Shown: positions 51,156 to 59,593, numbered from the stretch's first letter. The stretch is DNA of 64,000 nt from Streptosporangium roseum DSM 43021 (GCF_000024865.1 NC_013595.1:2728001-2792000), one strand, 5' to 3'. Numbers and translations are program-made. The notes: generated by a model not told the origin, from the sequence alone.

Positions 51156-52625
51156 TCAGGTCGCGAGGAGGAGGGCTGTGGCGATCGCGACGTTGACGAG
51201 GAGGCCGAAGAGGGAGGGGAGCCAGCGGCCGGGCTGACGGGCCGCGGGGAGGTCGCGCCAGCGGGTGAGGGTCAGGGCCGTGCCGGCGGCCGTGGCCGCC
51301 GTGGCGAGGATGAACAGGGCGGAGGGCAGCGTGCCCCAGGCTCCGACCAGCCAGGCCATCCAGAGGATCAGGACGGCGGTGGTCGTGGTGTTGACCACGC
51401 CGAGGCGGTCGAGCGGGGGGCGGTTGCGGGTCGGCGTGCGGCGGGTCGCCGACTCCCACGCGGTCAGGGCGGCGCCGAGGGGCAGGAGCAGGGTGATCGC
51501 GATCGTGATGAGGGCCTGGGTACTGGGGGAGGGCTCCGGCGCGTCGTGGCCGAGCAGCCGCAGGCCCACGTGGTTGACGCCCTTGTCGGTGTTGCCCAGC
51601 ACGACCACGCCGCGCTTGCTGTCGCGGTCGAAGCCGACGTACGAGCTGAAGCCGCCGGTGCCGCCGTTGTGCCAGGTGACCTGGCCCTTGCTGGTCTTCG
51701 TCGTGAACCAGCCGTAGCCGATGCGACGGGTCTGGTCCTCGGTGAAGCGCGGCGTCGCGGCGTCGGCGCCCGGGGCGCTGCCCTTGAGCATCGCGTCGGC
51801 GAGGCGGGCGAGGTCGGCGCTGGTGGACCAGACACCGATGCCCGCCGGGACGTAGCCCGTGCCCGTCCATGGGTCCGCCTCGTGTCCGGCCTCCGTGTAA
51901 CCGTGCGCCCTGCCCGACGGCAGGGCCGACGTGGTGGTGGCTTTCATGCCGAGGGGCTCCAGCACCCGCCGCTTCAGCAGCTCGGGATAGGGGAGGCCCG
52001 CCCGCTCGGCGAGCGCGTTTCCGAGCACCGCCACGCCGAGGTTGGAGTAGGAGACCTTGCCGCGCCCGGAGAGCCCGGCCGAGGCGGCCGCCTCGCGCAC
52101 GTCGGAGACGTCTTGTCCGCCGTAGGGGTTGCCGTGGCTGTAGTTCGCGGTGATCGCCTTCAGCAGCATGCCCAGGCCGCCGGGCTGCCGGGGGAGGCCG
52201 GAACGGTGGCTGGTCAGTTCCTCGTAGGTGATCGAGTCCTTGAGGCCGGGCACCGGCGAACGCGGGTCGAGGCCGTCCCGGGCCGCCATGTCGGCGAGGA
52301 TCATGCCGGTGAACGCCTTGGGAACCGAGCCGATCTCGAACGGGGTGGACGCGTCGACCGGACGCGGGACGGGCCCGCCCGTGTCGCCGACCCCGGCCGT
52401 GCGGATGACGCCGTTCTCGACCAGTGCCACGGACAGGGCGCGGTAGCCGTCGGATCCCGCCGCTTCGCGCACGGCCTGGGCCAGCGCGCGGTCACCCGTC
52501 GTCGCGGCCCCGAGCCGCGGCGGCGTGGGCACGACGGCGAAGGCGATGAGCGCGGCCAGCCCCGCCGCCACCGCGGCGGCCAGCAGCTGACCCGGGGAGA
52601 ACGCCAGGCCGTTCCGCTTGAACAT
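51156..52625 (-). CDS. Serine hydrolase of the beta-lactamase class C/PBP4 type with membrane C-terminus
   Basis: 489 residues. An N-terminal hydrophobic segment (about 13-33) exports the protein. The catalytic Ser-x-x-Lys is SVPK (Ser100, Lys103); the Tyr-x-Asn motif is YSN, and the third motif HNGGTGG replaces KTG, as in many class C-like esterases and D-aminopeptidases. The last ~140 residues form about four membrane helices, so the enzyme is anchored. It may act on peptidoglycan peptides or esters; beta-lactam resistance is not implied. Alone on its strand, with the permease end 101 bases away. Confidence 0.9.
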   Translation of the reverse strand: MFKRNGLAFSPGQLLAAAVAAGLAALIAFAVVPTPPRLGAATTGDRALAQAVREAAGSDGYRALSVALVENGVIRTAGVGDTGGPVPRPVDASTPFEIGSVPKAFTGMILADMAARDGLDPRSPVPGLKDSITYEELTSHRSGLPRQPGGLGMLLKAITANYSHGNPYGGQDVSDVREAAASAGLSGRGKVSYSNLGVAVLGNALAERAGLPYPELLKRRVLEPLGMKATTTSALPSGRAHGYTEAGHEADPWTGTGYVPAGIGVWSTSADLARLADAMLKGSAPGADAATPRFTEDQTRRIGYGWFTTKTSKGQVTWHNGGTGGFSSYVGFDRDSKRGVVVLGNTDKGVNHVGLRLLGHDAPEPSPSTQALITIAITLLLPLGAALTAWESATRRTPTRNRPPLDRLGVVNTTTTAVLILWMAWLVGAWGTLPSALFILATAATAAGTALTLTRWRDLPAARQPGRWLPSLFGLLVNVAIATALLLAT

Positions 52626-52683
52626 GAGACTCTTCCCTCACAGGGGTTGGGTGGGACGCGACGCCTGGCATCAGGAGGGGGTG

Positions 52684-53064
52684 TCAGCCTCGCCGGGAGA
52701 AGTAGAAGAGCGCGATCCCATAGGAAACGCCCGCGGCGGCGGCCAGGCCGGCGAACAGCGTGTGATCCTCGCCGCGCCAGACCTGTACGAGGAACCCGCC
52801 CACCAGGATCGTCATGAGCACGTTGGCCATGGCGCCGCGGGCGCGCAGCTCGTTGAGCCTGCGCCGCTCGTCGCCCAGCTCGCCGCTCAGCATCGCCGTG
52901 GTCTCGCTGTGCCTGCGCGTCAGCAGGAGGACGGCGGCGTAGCCGGCCATGATGCCGACGAACACGAGTCCGATCACGACCTCGCCGCGGACCATGAACG
53001 GCACGCCCAGCAGCAGGCCGAGCAGCAGGCAGAACGCCGCGAAGAACCAGCGTTTAGTCGTCAC
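52684..53064 (-). CDS. Small membrane protein (DUF2178-like)
   Basis: 126 residues from GTG 53064. Four hydrophobic segments in two pairs are separated by a charged loop (RRHSETTAMLSGELGDERRRLNELRARG). This is the pattern of the membrane partner that usually follows a small XRE repressor in many bacteria. The start overlaps the XRE gene by 11 bases. Function unknown. Confidence 0.75.
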   Translation of the reverse strand: MTTKRWFFAAFCLLLGLLLGVPFMVRGEVVIGLVFVGIMAGYAAVLLLTRRHSETTAMLSGELGDERRRLNELRARGAMANVLMTILVGGFLVQVWRGEDHTLFAGLAAAAGVSYGIALFYFSRRG

Positions 53065-53248
53065 AGTGGAAGACCTCCTCGACGGTCCGGCCGAAGAACC
53101 GGGCCAGTCGGATGGCGAGGGGGAGTGAGGGATCGTACCGGCCCTGTTCTATGGCGTTGATCGTCTGCCGGGACACGCCGAGACGCTCTCCGAGAGCCTG
53201 CTGGGAGAGCCCTGCGGAGCCTCGTAACTCCCTGACGTCGTTGTCCAC
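53054..53248 (-). CDS. Small XRE (Cro/C1, YozG-like) repressor
   Basis: 64 residues that are almost all one helix-turn-helix domain: VRELRGSAGLSQQALGERLGVSRQTINAIEQGRYDPSLPLAIRLARFFGRTVEEVF. GTG 53248 is preceded by AGGAG at nine bases. That ribosome site lies inside the palindrome ATGTAAA-N6-TTTACAT, which suggests autorepression. Co-transcribed with the small membrane protein. Confidence 0.9.
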   Translation of the reverse strand: MDNDVRELRGSAGLSQQALGERLGVSRQTINAIEQGRYDPSLPLAIRLARFFGRTVEEVFHCDD

Positions 53249-53249
53249 A

Positions 53250-53269
53250 ATGTAAAGCTCCTTTTACAT
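53250..53269. promoter_or_regulatory. ATGTAAA-N6-TTTACAT operator over the XRE ribosome site
   Basis: A perfect seven-base-arm inverted repeat directly upstream of the XRE start, in an AT-rich patch. The spacer contains the Shine-Dalgarno (AGGAG on the minus strand). Likely the repressor's own operator. Confidence 0.55.
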
Positions 53270-53475
53270 CTCCCGCTGCATGGAAAGTATCCTTGACACC
53301 TCTCTCATGTCAAGCAAGCTTTACGTCGCACCTGTCGCCGTCCGGAGCGGGCGACGTCCGGCCCCGGGTGCGGTCCCGTGCTGGTTCTCCGGGTTCAGCC
53401 GTAAGGGATGTGTCAATATTGGGAGGGATTGTGTATATTTTCCGTCATTAGGTCTCATCTGAGGGAGGATTTATC
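53270..53475. promoter_or_regulatory. Divergent promoter region of the DUF6421 operon
   Basis: 206 bases with an AT content higher than nearly anywhere else in the window. On the + strand, TGTCAATATTGG and TGTATATTTTCC (about 53411-53442) offer candidate -35 and -10 elements. GGGAGGATTTATC just before GTG 53476 is the ribosome site. Nothing coding is seen. Confidence 0.45.
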
Positions 53476-55542
53476 GTGAGAGCTTTCCCGCGCGTACTGT
53501 TCGACGAGGCGCACAGCGAGTCGTGGACCATCCGGCGGGACGTGGCCGAGACGATGAATCCCGGGCATCCCGACGACAACAGCTACGCGCGCGCCGCGGA
53601 CATCCTGCGCGGCCTCGGCCACACCGTGGCCGCGCACACCGAGGGCCCGATCACCCCCGCCCTGCTGAGCCCGAGCGACGTCTTCGTGATCGCGCACCCC
53701 TCGGCCGACCGCTGGGAGCGCACCACCGGCCTGGGCAGCCCCGTCTTCCCCGTGGAGGAGCTCGACGCGGTCGAGGCCTACGTCGCCGACGGCGGCGGCC
53801 TGGTCGTCCTGGCCGAGTGCGAGCAGGAGAAGTACGGCAGCAACCTCGACGAGCTGCTCGCCCGCTTCGGCGTCGGTGTCGAGCACACCACCGTCCAGGA
53901 CCCCCGGAGCGCCCACAACGGCGTGGCCTCCTGGGTCCTGGGTTCCCCCGGCGGCACCGACGGCCAGGATCTCCTCGCCGGAGCCCGCCGCGCGTGCTTC
54001 TACCGCGCCGGCGTGCTCGTCGCCCCCGAGGACGCGACCGTCCTGTTCCGGACGTCGCCCACCGCCGACCCCGCCGGCCGGCCCCTGGCGGTGGCCGTAC
54101 GGCACGGCAAGGGCCGCGTCGTGGTCCTCGCCGACTCCGACCTGTTCGGCGACGACTCCATCGGCGACTACGACCACGCGGCGCTCTGGGGCAACCTCGT
54201 CACCTGGGCCGCGCGCGTCCCCGCCCCGGCGGCCGTGAAGGAGTCGGAGGCCCGCTCCGCCTTCCAGGGACTCAAGGACGCCGTGGAGGCGCTCAAGCCC
54301 CTGCAGGCCAAGGACGGCTCGATCGAGGGCGACCGCGACCGGGCGGTGGCGCTGATCTCCGAGATCGTCGACCACGTCGACGGCCTCACCCCGCGCTTCC
54401 CGCACGACGAGGCCTACCTCACCGCGGTCGTCGCCGACTTCCGCAAGTGGGTCGAGCAGGGGCTGGGCGTGCCCGACTTCCTGGACTCGCTCAACGCCTT
54501 CCACCCCGACACCCAGCGGGTGGACGGCCTGGAGCACCTGGTCGTCTTCCCGATGTACACCCAGAACGGCACCACCTTCCGCTACATCGAGGCCGTCTGG
54601 ATCCGCACCGTCTGGCCCGAGTGGCTGGCCGAGCTGGAGAACACCCGCTACGACAACCCGATGTTCGTGCCGATCGCCTTCGAGGACTTCACCTCCGGCT
54701 ACGACACCAACTCCGCGGTGCTCTTCCCCGAGACCATCGCCGTCCGGGAGGTTCCGCCCCGCTTCACCTGGGGCGGCATCTTCTGCGACCGCGAGGCCGC
54801 CCGGTTCCGCGCGGTGAGCGAGGCCGCCGCCGCGACGCTCAAGCTGGCGCTGCCGCCGGACGCCGCCCGGCTGATCGAGTCGCAGGAGCTGGCCCAGGAC
54901 ACCTTCGTGCTCTGGGACCTGATCCACGACCGCACCCACAGCCACGGCGACCTGCCGTTCGACCCGTTCATGATCAAGCAGCGCATGCCGTACTGGCTGT
55001 ACTCGCTGGAGGAGCTCCGCTGCGACCTCACCGCGTTCGGCGAGGCCGTGAAGCTGGAGCGGGAGGGCGTGCCGCACGCCCGCTACGTCCAGCTCGCGAT
55101 CCTCTTCGACCGGCTCTTCCGCTTCCCGATCACCGGTGACCGGGTCCGCAACTACGACGGGCTCGGCGGCCAGCTCCTCTTCGCCTACCTGCACCGCAAC
55201 GACATCGTCCGGTGGACCGACAACCGGCTGAGCGTCGACTGGAACCGGCTCGCCGACGGCGTCGCCGACCTGCGCGCCGAGGTGGAGAAGCTCTACCGCG
55301 ACGGCATCGACCGCTCCAAGCTCGCCCACTGGCTGGCCGCGCACCAGCTCGTCGCGGCCTACGTGGAGCCGCACCCCGCCTCGGTCTGGAACCGCGGCGT
55401 GGCCGCGCTGCCGGTCGAGGGCTTCCCCAAGGCCGTGGTCGACGCGGTGCTGCCCGACGAGTTCCCCCTGAGCATGTTCTACGAGGCCCTGCGCCGTAAG
55501 CTCGGCGACGTCGTCGAATCCACGAAGGGGATCCGAGCATGA
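53476..55542 (+). CDS. DUF6421 family protein
   Basis: 688 residues from GTG 53476 after GGGAGGAT. The first ~240 residues look like a glutamine-amidotransferase-like/DUF4350 fold (FDEAHSESW; DVFVIAHPS; YVADGGGLVVLAECEQ; GKGRVVVLADSDLFGDD). The larger C-terminal part is specific to DUF6421 and contains HDRTHSHGDLPFDPFMIKQRMPYWLYSLEELRCDLTAF, a His-rich stretch that could bind metal. Function unknown. It overlaps the SDR gene by four bases (ATGA), and the same three-gene order with threonine aldolase recurs in actinobacteria as far as I recall, so the three products probably share a pathway. Confidence 0.85.
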   Translation: MRAFPRVLFDEAHSESWTIRRDVAETMNPGHPDDNSYARAADILRGLGHTVAAHTEGPITPALLSPSDVFVIAHPSADRWERTTGLGSPVFPVEELDAVEAYVADGGGLVVLAECEQEKYGSNLDELLARFGVGVEHTTVQDPRSAHNGVASWVLGSPGGTDGQDLLAGARRACFYRAGVLVAPEDATVLFRTSPTADPAGRPLAVAVRHGKGRVVVLADSDLFGDDSIGDYDHAALWGNLVTWAARVPAPAAVKESEARSAFQGLKDAVEALKPLQAKDGSIEGDRDRAVALISEIVDHVDGLTPRFPHDEAYLTAVVADFRKWVEQGLGVPDFLDSLNAFHPDTQRVDGLEHLVVFPMYTQNGTTFRYIEAVWIRTVWPEWLAELENTRYDNPMFVPIAFEDFTSGYDTNSAVLFPETIAVREVPPRFTWGGIFCDREAARFRAVSEAAAATLKLALPPDAARLIESQELAQDTFVLWDLIHDRTHSHGDLPFDPFMIKQRMPYWLYSLEELRCDLTAFGEAVKLEREGVPHARYVQLAILFDRLFRFPITGDRVRNYDGLGGQLLFAYLHRNDIVRWTDNRLSVDWNRLADGVADLRAEVEKLYRDGIDRSKLAHWLAAHQLVAAYVEPHPASVWNRGVAALPVEGFPKAVVDAVLPDEFPLSMFYEALRRKLGDVVESTKGIRA

Positions 55543-56180
55543 TCATTCTTGTTGCCGGTGCGGCGGGTCCCGCGGGCCAGGCCGTCGTCCGCCGCTTCAC
55601 GGACAAGGGCCACACGGTCATCGCCGTGGACAAGTCCGGCGCCGACGGCACGCTCGCGGTCGACCTGCTCGACTTCGACGCCGTCAGGAAGCTCGCCCGC
55701 GACATCGAGGCCGAGCACGGCAGGGTGGACGGGATCGTCCACCTGGTCGGCGGCTGGCGCGGGTCCAAGACCTTCGCCGAGACCAGGCTGGAGGACTGGG
55801 ACCTGCTGCACGACCTGCTGGTCCGCACCCTCCAGCACGTCACGCTCGCCTTCGAGCCGCTGCTCAAGGCGAGCGAGCGCGGCCGGTTCGCCATCGTCTC
55901 GGCCAAGGCGGCCGAGCGCCCCACCCAGGGCAACGCCGCCTACGGCACGGCCAAGGCCGCCTCCGAGGCCTGGACGCTGGCCTTCGCCGATGCCCTGGAG
56001 GGCACCGGCGCGACGGCGAATATCCTGGTCGTCAAGGCGCTCGTGAACGAGGCCATGCGCGAGGCCGCCCCGGAGCGGAAGTTCCCGGGCTTCACCGACG
56101 TCGACGACCTCGCCGGGGCGATCGACGGCCTCTGGGACACCGACGCCAACGGCACCAGGCTGGACCTCACCCGCGAGTGA
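55539..56180 (+). CDS. SDR family NAD(P)-dependent oxidoreductase
   Basis: 213 residues. Cofactor motif GAAGPAGQAVVRRF, then VAVDLLDFDAV and HLVGGW (variant NAG). The catalytic pair is YGTAK after the Ser of IVSAKAAERP. It is short, lacking much of the C-terminal lid. Coupled by overlaps to the DUF6421 gene and close to the threonine aldolase gene. A reductase or dehydrogenase for a hydroxy-amino acid related compound would fit, but this is inference. Confidence 0.87.
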   Translation: MIILVAGAAGPAGQAVVRRFTDKGHTVIAVDKSGADGTLAVDLLDFDAVRKLARDIEAEHGRVDGIVHLVGGWRGSKTFAETRLEDWDLLHDLLVRTLQHVTLAFEPLLKASERGRFAIVSAKAAERPTQGNAAYGTAKAASEAWTLAFADALEGTGATANILVVKALVNEAMREAAPERKFPGFTDVDDLAGAIDGLWDTDANGTRLDLTRE

Positions 56181-56242
56181 GCGTGACAGGCACCACGGCG
56201 GCCGGTCATCGCACCACCGGCCGCCTCGCTGAGGGGAAAGAA

Positions 56243-57301
56243 GTGACGGACGCGATCCGCAGGCACGACCCGCTGGTGAAGGGCTTCGCCAGCGACAACT
56301 ACGCCGGGGTGCACCCGGAGATCCTCCAGGCCATCGCCCTCGCCAACGAGGGGCACCAGACCTCCTACGGCGACGACGTCTACACCGGGGCGCTGCAGGA
56401 GGTCTTCCGCGGGCACTTCGGCCCCACGGCCGAGGCCTGGCCGATGTTCAACGGCACGGGTGCCAACGTGGTCGCGCTGCGCGCGATGACCGCGCCCTGG
56501 GAGGCGGTGGTCTGCGCCGAGTCGGCGCACATCCACACCGACGAGGGCGGGGCGCCGGAGCGGTCGGCGGGGCTCAAGCTGCTGACCGTGCCCACCCCGG
56601 ACGGCAAGCTCACCCCCGACCTGATCGACCGGCAGGCGTGGGGCTTCGGCGACGAGCACCGCGCCCAGCCCAAGGTCGTCTCGATCACGCAGACCACCGA
56701 GCTGGGCACGCTCTACACCCCGGCCGAGATCAGGGCGGTCTGCGACCACGCCCACCAGCTCGGCATGCTCGTCCACCTCGACGGCGCCCGCGCCACCAAC
56801 GCGGCCGCCGCGCTGGAGGTGCCGCTGCGCGCGTTCACCACCGACGTGGGTGTGGACGTGCTGTCCTTCGGCGGCACCAAGGCCGGGATGATGTTCGGCG
56901 AGGCCGTCGTGGTGCTCAACCCCGACGCCGTCCGCGGCCTGCGCTACCTGCGCAAGACCTCGATGCAGCTCGCCTCCAAGATGCGGTTCGTCTCGGTCCA
57001 GTTCGAGGCGCTGCTCGCGGGGGACCTGTGGCTGCGCAACGCCCGCAACGCCAATGCCATGGCCCAGCGGCTGGCCGCCGCCGTCCGGCAGATCCCCGGC
57101 GTGGAGGTCCCGCGCCCGGTACAGGCCAACGCGGTCTTCGCGATCCTGCCTCCGGACGTGACCGAGCGCCTGCAGAAACGCTTCCGCTTCTACACCTGGA
57201 ACGAGGCCACCGGCGAGGTCCGCTGGATGACGGCGTTCGACACCACCGAGGCGGACGTGGACGCCTTTGCCGCCGCCGTGGCGGAGGAGATACACTCCTG
57301 A
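56243..57301 (+). CDS. Threonine aldolase/beta-eliminating lyase family protein (PLP)
   Basis: 352 residues from GTG 56243, preceded by GAGGGGAAAGAA; an upstream GTG (56177) overlapping the SDR stop would add 22 low-complexity residues. Fold-type I PLP enzyme: FASDNYAGVHPEI (LRSDT-like), FNGTGANVVALRAM, ESAHIHTDEGGAPE, HLDGARATNAAAAL, and the Schiff-base Lys in SFGGTKAGMM. This matches low-specificity threonine aldolases that split beta-hydroxy amino acids into glycine and an aldehyde. It is the last gene of the DUF6421 operon; the trpS leader follows two bases after its stop. Confidence 0.9.
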   Translation: MTDAIRRHDPLVKGFASDNYAGVHPEILQAIALANEGHQTSYGDDVYTGALQEVFRGHFGPTAEAWPMFNGTGANVVALRAMTAPWEAVVCAESAHIHTDEGGAPERSAGLKLLTVPTPDGKLTPDLIDRQAWGFGDEHRAQPKVVSITQTTELGTLYTPAEIRAVCDHAHQLGMLVHLDGARATNAAAALEVPLRAFTTDVGVDVLSFGGTKAGMMFGEAVVVLNPDAVRGLRYLRKTSMQLASKMRFVSVQFEALLAGDLWLRNARNANAMAQRLAAAVRQIPGVEVPRPVQANAVFAILPPDVTERLQKRFRFYTWNEATGEVRWMTAFDTTEADVDAFAAAVAEEIHS

Positions 57302-57303
57302 GC

Positions 57304-57357
57304 ATGAACAAGCACAGTCTGGGGCTGTGGCGGGCCGCCCATCGGCGGACCCGCTAG
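57304..57357 (+). CDS. Tryptophan-containing leader peptide of the trpS attenuator
   Basis: 17 codons, MNKHSLGLWRAAHRRTR, with a single Trp codon TGG at 57328-57330 and a TAG stop. It starts two bases after the threonine aldolase stop. The Trp codon touches the 5' base of a GC-rich hairpin. Position, length and Trp codon match the leader peptides known to control auxiliary trpS genes in Streptomyces through ribosome stalling. Confidence 0.75.
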   Translation: MNKHSLGLWRAAHRRTR

Positions 57358-57403
57358 CCAGCCTCGACTGCGCAACCAGACGGCCGCCGTGAACCGGCGG
57401 CCG
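57330..57403 (+). promoter_or_regulatory. Ribosome-mediated transcription attenuator upstream of trpS
   Basis: Hairpin 1: GCGGGCCGCC (57330-57339) with GGCGG-A-CCCGC (57344-57354). Terminator: CGGCCGCCG (57381-57389) with CGGCGGCCG (57395-57403), loop TGAAC, followed by TTCTCCGTTT. CGGCGG of hairpin 1 (57343-57348) can instead pair with CCGCCG (57384-57389) of the terminator, forming an antiterminator. Ribosome stalling at the Trp codon would block hairpin 1 and so allow trpS transcription when tryptophan is short or TrpRS is inhibited. Confidence 0.75.
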
Positions 57404-57462
57404 TTCTCCGTTTCCGGGTACGGCCCGGCGCGCGGCGGTCCCCTTCCCAGCAAGGAGTGACC

Positions 57463-58428
57463 ATGACCAAGCGCGTCTTCTCGGCGTTCAAGCCCACCGG
57501 CCACCTCACACTCGGCAACCTCCTCGGCGCGATCCTGCCCGCCGTACGGCTCCAGGACGAGGCCGACTGCGTCTACGCGGTCGCCGACCTGCACGCTCTG
57601 ACGATCAAGCACGACCCGGAGCGCCTGCGCGCCCGCACCCGCGAGGCGGCGACCCTGCTGCTCGCCTCCGGCCTGGACCGCTCGCTGGTCTACATCCAGT
57701 CCCAGGTGCCCGCGCACACCGAGCTCGCCTACCTGCTGGAGAGCACCGCCTACTTCGGCGAGATGCGGCGGATGATCCAGTTCAAGGAGAAATCGGCGAA
57801 CCAGGAGGAGGTGCGTCTGTCGCTGCTCACCTATCCCGCGCTGATGGCCGCCGACATCCTGCTGCACCGGGTGGACCTCGTGCCGGTGGGAGAGGACCAG
57901 CGCCAGCACGTCGAGCTCACCCGTGACCTGGCCCTGCGCTTCAACCGCCTCTACGGCGAGACGTTCACCGTGCCCGAGGCCGCCCACCCGCCGATCGCCG
58001 CCAGGGTCATGGACCTGACCGCGCCCACCTCGAAGATGGGCAAGTCCGACGGCTCGGCGGCCGGGACGATCTACCTGCTCGACCCGGCCGCCGACATCCG
58101 CCGCAAGGTCATGCGCGCGGTGACCGACTCCGAGGACGAGGTCCGCTACGACCCCCAGGAGAAGCCGGGCGTCTCCAACCTGCTCACCCTGCTCGCGGTC
58201 TGTTCCGGGCAGCCGGTCGAGTCGCTCGCCTACGAGGGCTACGGCGCGCTCAAGCGGGACACGGCCGAGGCCGTGGTGGAGACGCTGCGGCCGATCCAGG
58301 AGCGCCATACGGAGCTGTCGGCGGATCCCGCCGAGCTGTCGCGCCTGCTGGCCGACGGGGCCGCGCAGGCCGTCGAGCGCACCGCCGGCCTGGTGGCCGC
58401 GGCCCGTGTGGCGATCGGCCTGCCCTGA
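57463..58428 (+). CDS. trpS: Tryptophanyl-tRNA synthetase (auxiliary TrpRS type)
   Basis: 321 residues from ATG 57463 (AAGGAG five bases upstream). Class I signatures: PTGHLTLGN (HIGH-type) and SKMGKS (KMSKS-type). It also has VADLHALT, LLTYPALMAADILLHRVDLVPVGEDQRQHVELTRDLALRFN, typical of TrpRS. Preceded by a Trp attenuator, a feature associated with the inducible, indolmycin-resistant TrpRS1 of Streptomyces rather than the housekeeping enzyme. Whether a second trpS exists elsewhere cannot be seen here. Confidence 0.93.
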   Translation: MTKRVFSAFKPTGHLTLGNLLGAILPAVRLQDEADCVYAVADLHALTIKHDPERLRARTREAATLLLASGLDRSLVYIQSQVPAHTELAYLLESTAYFGEMRRMIQFKEKSANQEEVRLSLLTYPALMAADILLHRVDLVPVGEDQRQHVELTRDLALRFNRLYGETFTVPEAAHPPIAARVMDLTAPTSKMGKSDGSAAGTIYLLDPAADIRRKVMRAVTDSEDEVRYDPQEKPGVSNLLTLLAVCSGQPVESLAYEGYGALKRDTAEAVVETLRPIQERHTELSADPAELSRLLADGAAQAVERTAGLVAAARVAIGLP

Positions 58429-58438
58429 AGGAGGTCCC

Positions 58439-58489
58439 CTGATCCGCGGGAGTTCCAACGTGCCGGGACGACGGGCCCCCGCGGATCAG
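58439..58489. terminator. Bidirectional terminator between trpS and DUF3467
   Basis: Twelve-base perfect arms CTGATCCGCGGG (58439-58450) and CCCGCGGATCAG (58478-58489) around a 27-base loop, between two convergent genes. The right arm overlaps the DUF3467 stop. Confidence 0.7.
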
Positions 58490-58785
58490 CTCTTGTGGTT
58501 CGTCTCGTTCTCGTAGGCGGTGAGCTGCTGTTCGAGAGCCTTCATCAGCTCGAACACCTGGCTCGGGGGGATCCGGATCCGGCTGACGATCCGGGTCGGC
58601 ACGCTGACGAAGTGCTGTCCCGAGGAGGGGTCGTTGGCGAGCTGGGGCGGTCTGGTGATCACCGCGAAGTCCAGGACGAAGCCATCCTGGGTGTGCCAGA
58701 CGGAGGCGAAGTTGGCGTACTGCCCCGCTTCGACCTCGGCGGAGATGCTCACCTCCAGGCGGTTCTCCGGCTCGTCGTTCACCAT
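58486..58785 (-). CDS. DUF3467 domain protein
   Basis: 99 residues from ATG 58785 (AGGAGACAG upstream). Family pattern: ISAEVEAGQYANFASVWHTQDGFVLDFAVI, followed by VSVPTRIVSRIRIPPSQVFELMKALEQQLTAYE. DUF3467 proteins are small soluble beta-rich proteins of unknown function, widespread in bacteria. No operon partner. Confidence 0.9.
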   Translation of the reverse strand: MVNDEPENRLEVSISAEVEAGQYANFASVWHTQDGFVLDFAVITRPPQLANDPSSGQHFVSVPTRIVSRIRIPPSQVFELMKALEQQLTAYENETNHKS

Positions 58786-58861
58786 GATCTTCTGTCTCCT
58801 CCGGCCAGGTTGGCTCCATGCTGCCCTGGCCGGAAACCGGCCGTGCAGGGACGCGCCGACG

Positions 58862-59515
58862 CTATTTAAGGATGGAAGGCAGCGGTTGGGCACCGCGCTG
58901 CCGCAGCATGTCGGTCATCAGTTTGATCTCACCCGCCTGAGCGTTGACGATGTGCCCGGCCATCGAGGCCACCTCGTCGCGGTCCGACAGTTTCAACAGT
59001 GCCTGGCTCATCTGCACGCCGCCCTCGTGATGGCGGGTCATGAGTTGCAGGAAGAGGATCTCCTGCTCCTCTCCGGTGGCCTCGCGGAGCCTTTTGAGCT
59101 CCTCCTCGCCGGCCATGCCGGGCATCGTGGCAGAGGCCGAGGCCGTTGCGCCGTGGCCGTGACCGGCCATCCACGCCATCGCCGGCCGCTCGCCGGACTG
59201 GTTCAGCCCCCACTGCTGCAGCCAGCCCATGAAGATGCCACGCTGGGCGGTCTGCGTGACGATGATGTCGTAGGTGAGCACTCGCAATGGTTCGTCCGGT
59301 GAGGCGTCCCGCATGATGAAGGACATCTCGACCGCCTGCGCGTGATGCACCGCCATGTCACGGGCGAAGCCCGCTTCGGGCGAGGAGTCACTCGGAGGCT
59401 GACTGTTCCCCAGAGCCAGCAGCGAGGCGGCTGCCACGACGCTGGTGAGTATCGCCAAGATCAACAGTGGGAGGCGTGATCTGGCGGGGCGCTCTACTGA
59501 GGTGTCCATGTCCAT
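58862..59515 (-). CDS. DUF305 domain protein, membrane-anchored
   Basis: 217 residues from ATG 59515. One N-terminal membrane helix (LPLLILAILTSVVAAASLLALG), then a four-helix ferritin-like DUF305 domain with FARDMAVHHAQAVEMSFIMRD and LQLMTRHHEGGVQMSQALLK: paired His-His and Met clusters typical of copper-linked proteins. A His/Met-rich loop (AGHGHGATASASATMPGMAG) sits between them. Probably exposed outside the cell. Divergent from a DUF3105 gene, a pairing common in actinobacteria. Confidence 0.9.
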   Translation of the reverse strand: MDMDTSVERPARSRLPLLILAILTSVVAAASLLALGNSQPPSDSSPEAGFARDMAVHHAQAVEMSFIMRDASPDEPLRVLTYDIIVTQTAQRGIFMGWLQQWGLNQSGERPAMAWMAGHGHGATASASATMPGMAGEEELKRLREATGEEQEILFLQLMTRHHEGGVQMSQALLKLSDRDEVASMAGHIVNAQAGEIKLMTDMLRQRGAQPLPSILK

Positions 59516-59576
59516 TGCCTCTCCAGCCTACCGGCCGCCAAGAGGCGTAAGTGATGTGTGGTATTTATTCTCGCTA

Positions 59577-59593
59577 TATGCCTACAGGGCATA
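59577..59593. promoter_or_regulatory. Inverted repeat in DUF305/DUF3105 divergent promoter
   Basis: TATGCC-TACAG-GGCATA, six-base perfect arms, in the AT-richer part of the 112-base gap between the divergent genes. Candidate binding site for a shared regulator, possibly metal responsive given the encoded families. Confidence 0.4.

Noticed and set aside
51156..52625. True beta-lactamase resistance gene
   Set aside because: The third motif is HNGG rather than KTG and the C-terminus is a multi-helix membrane domain, typical of esterase or peptidase relatives.
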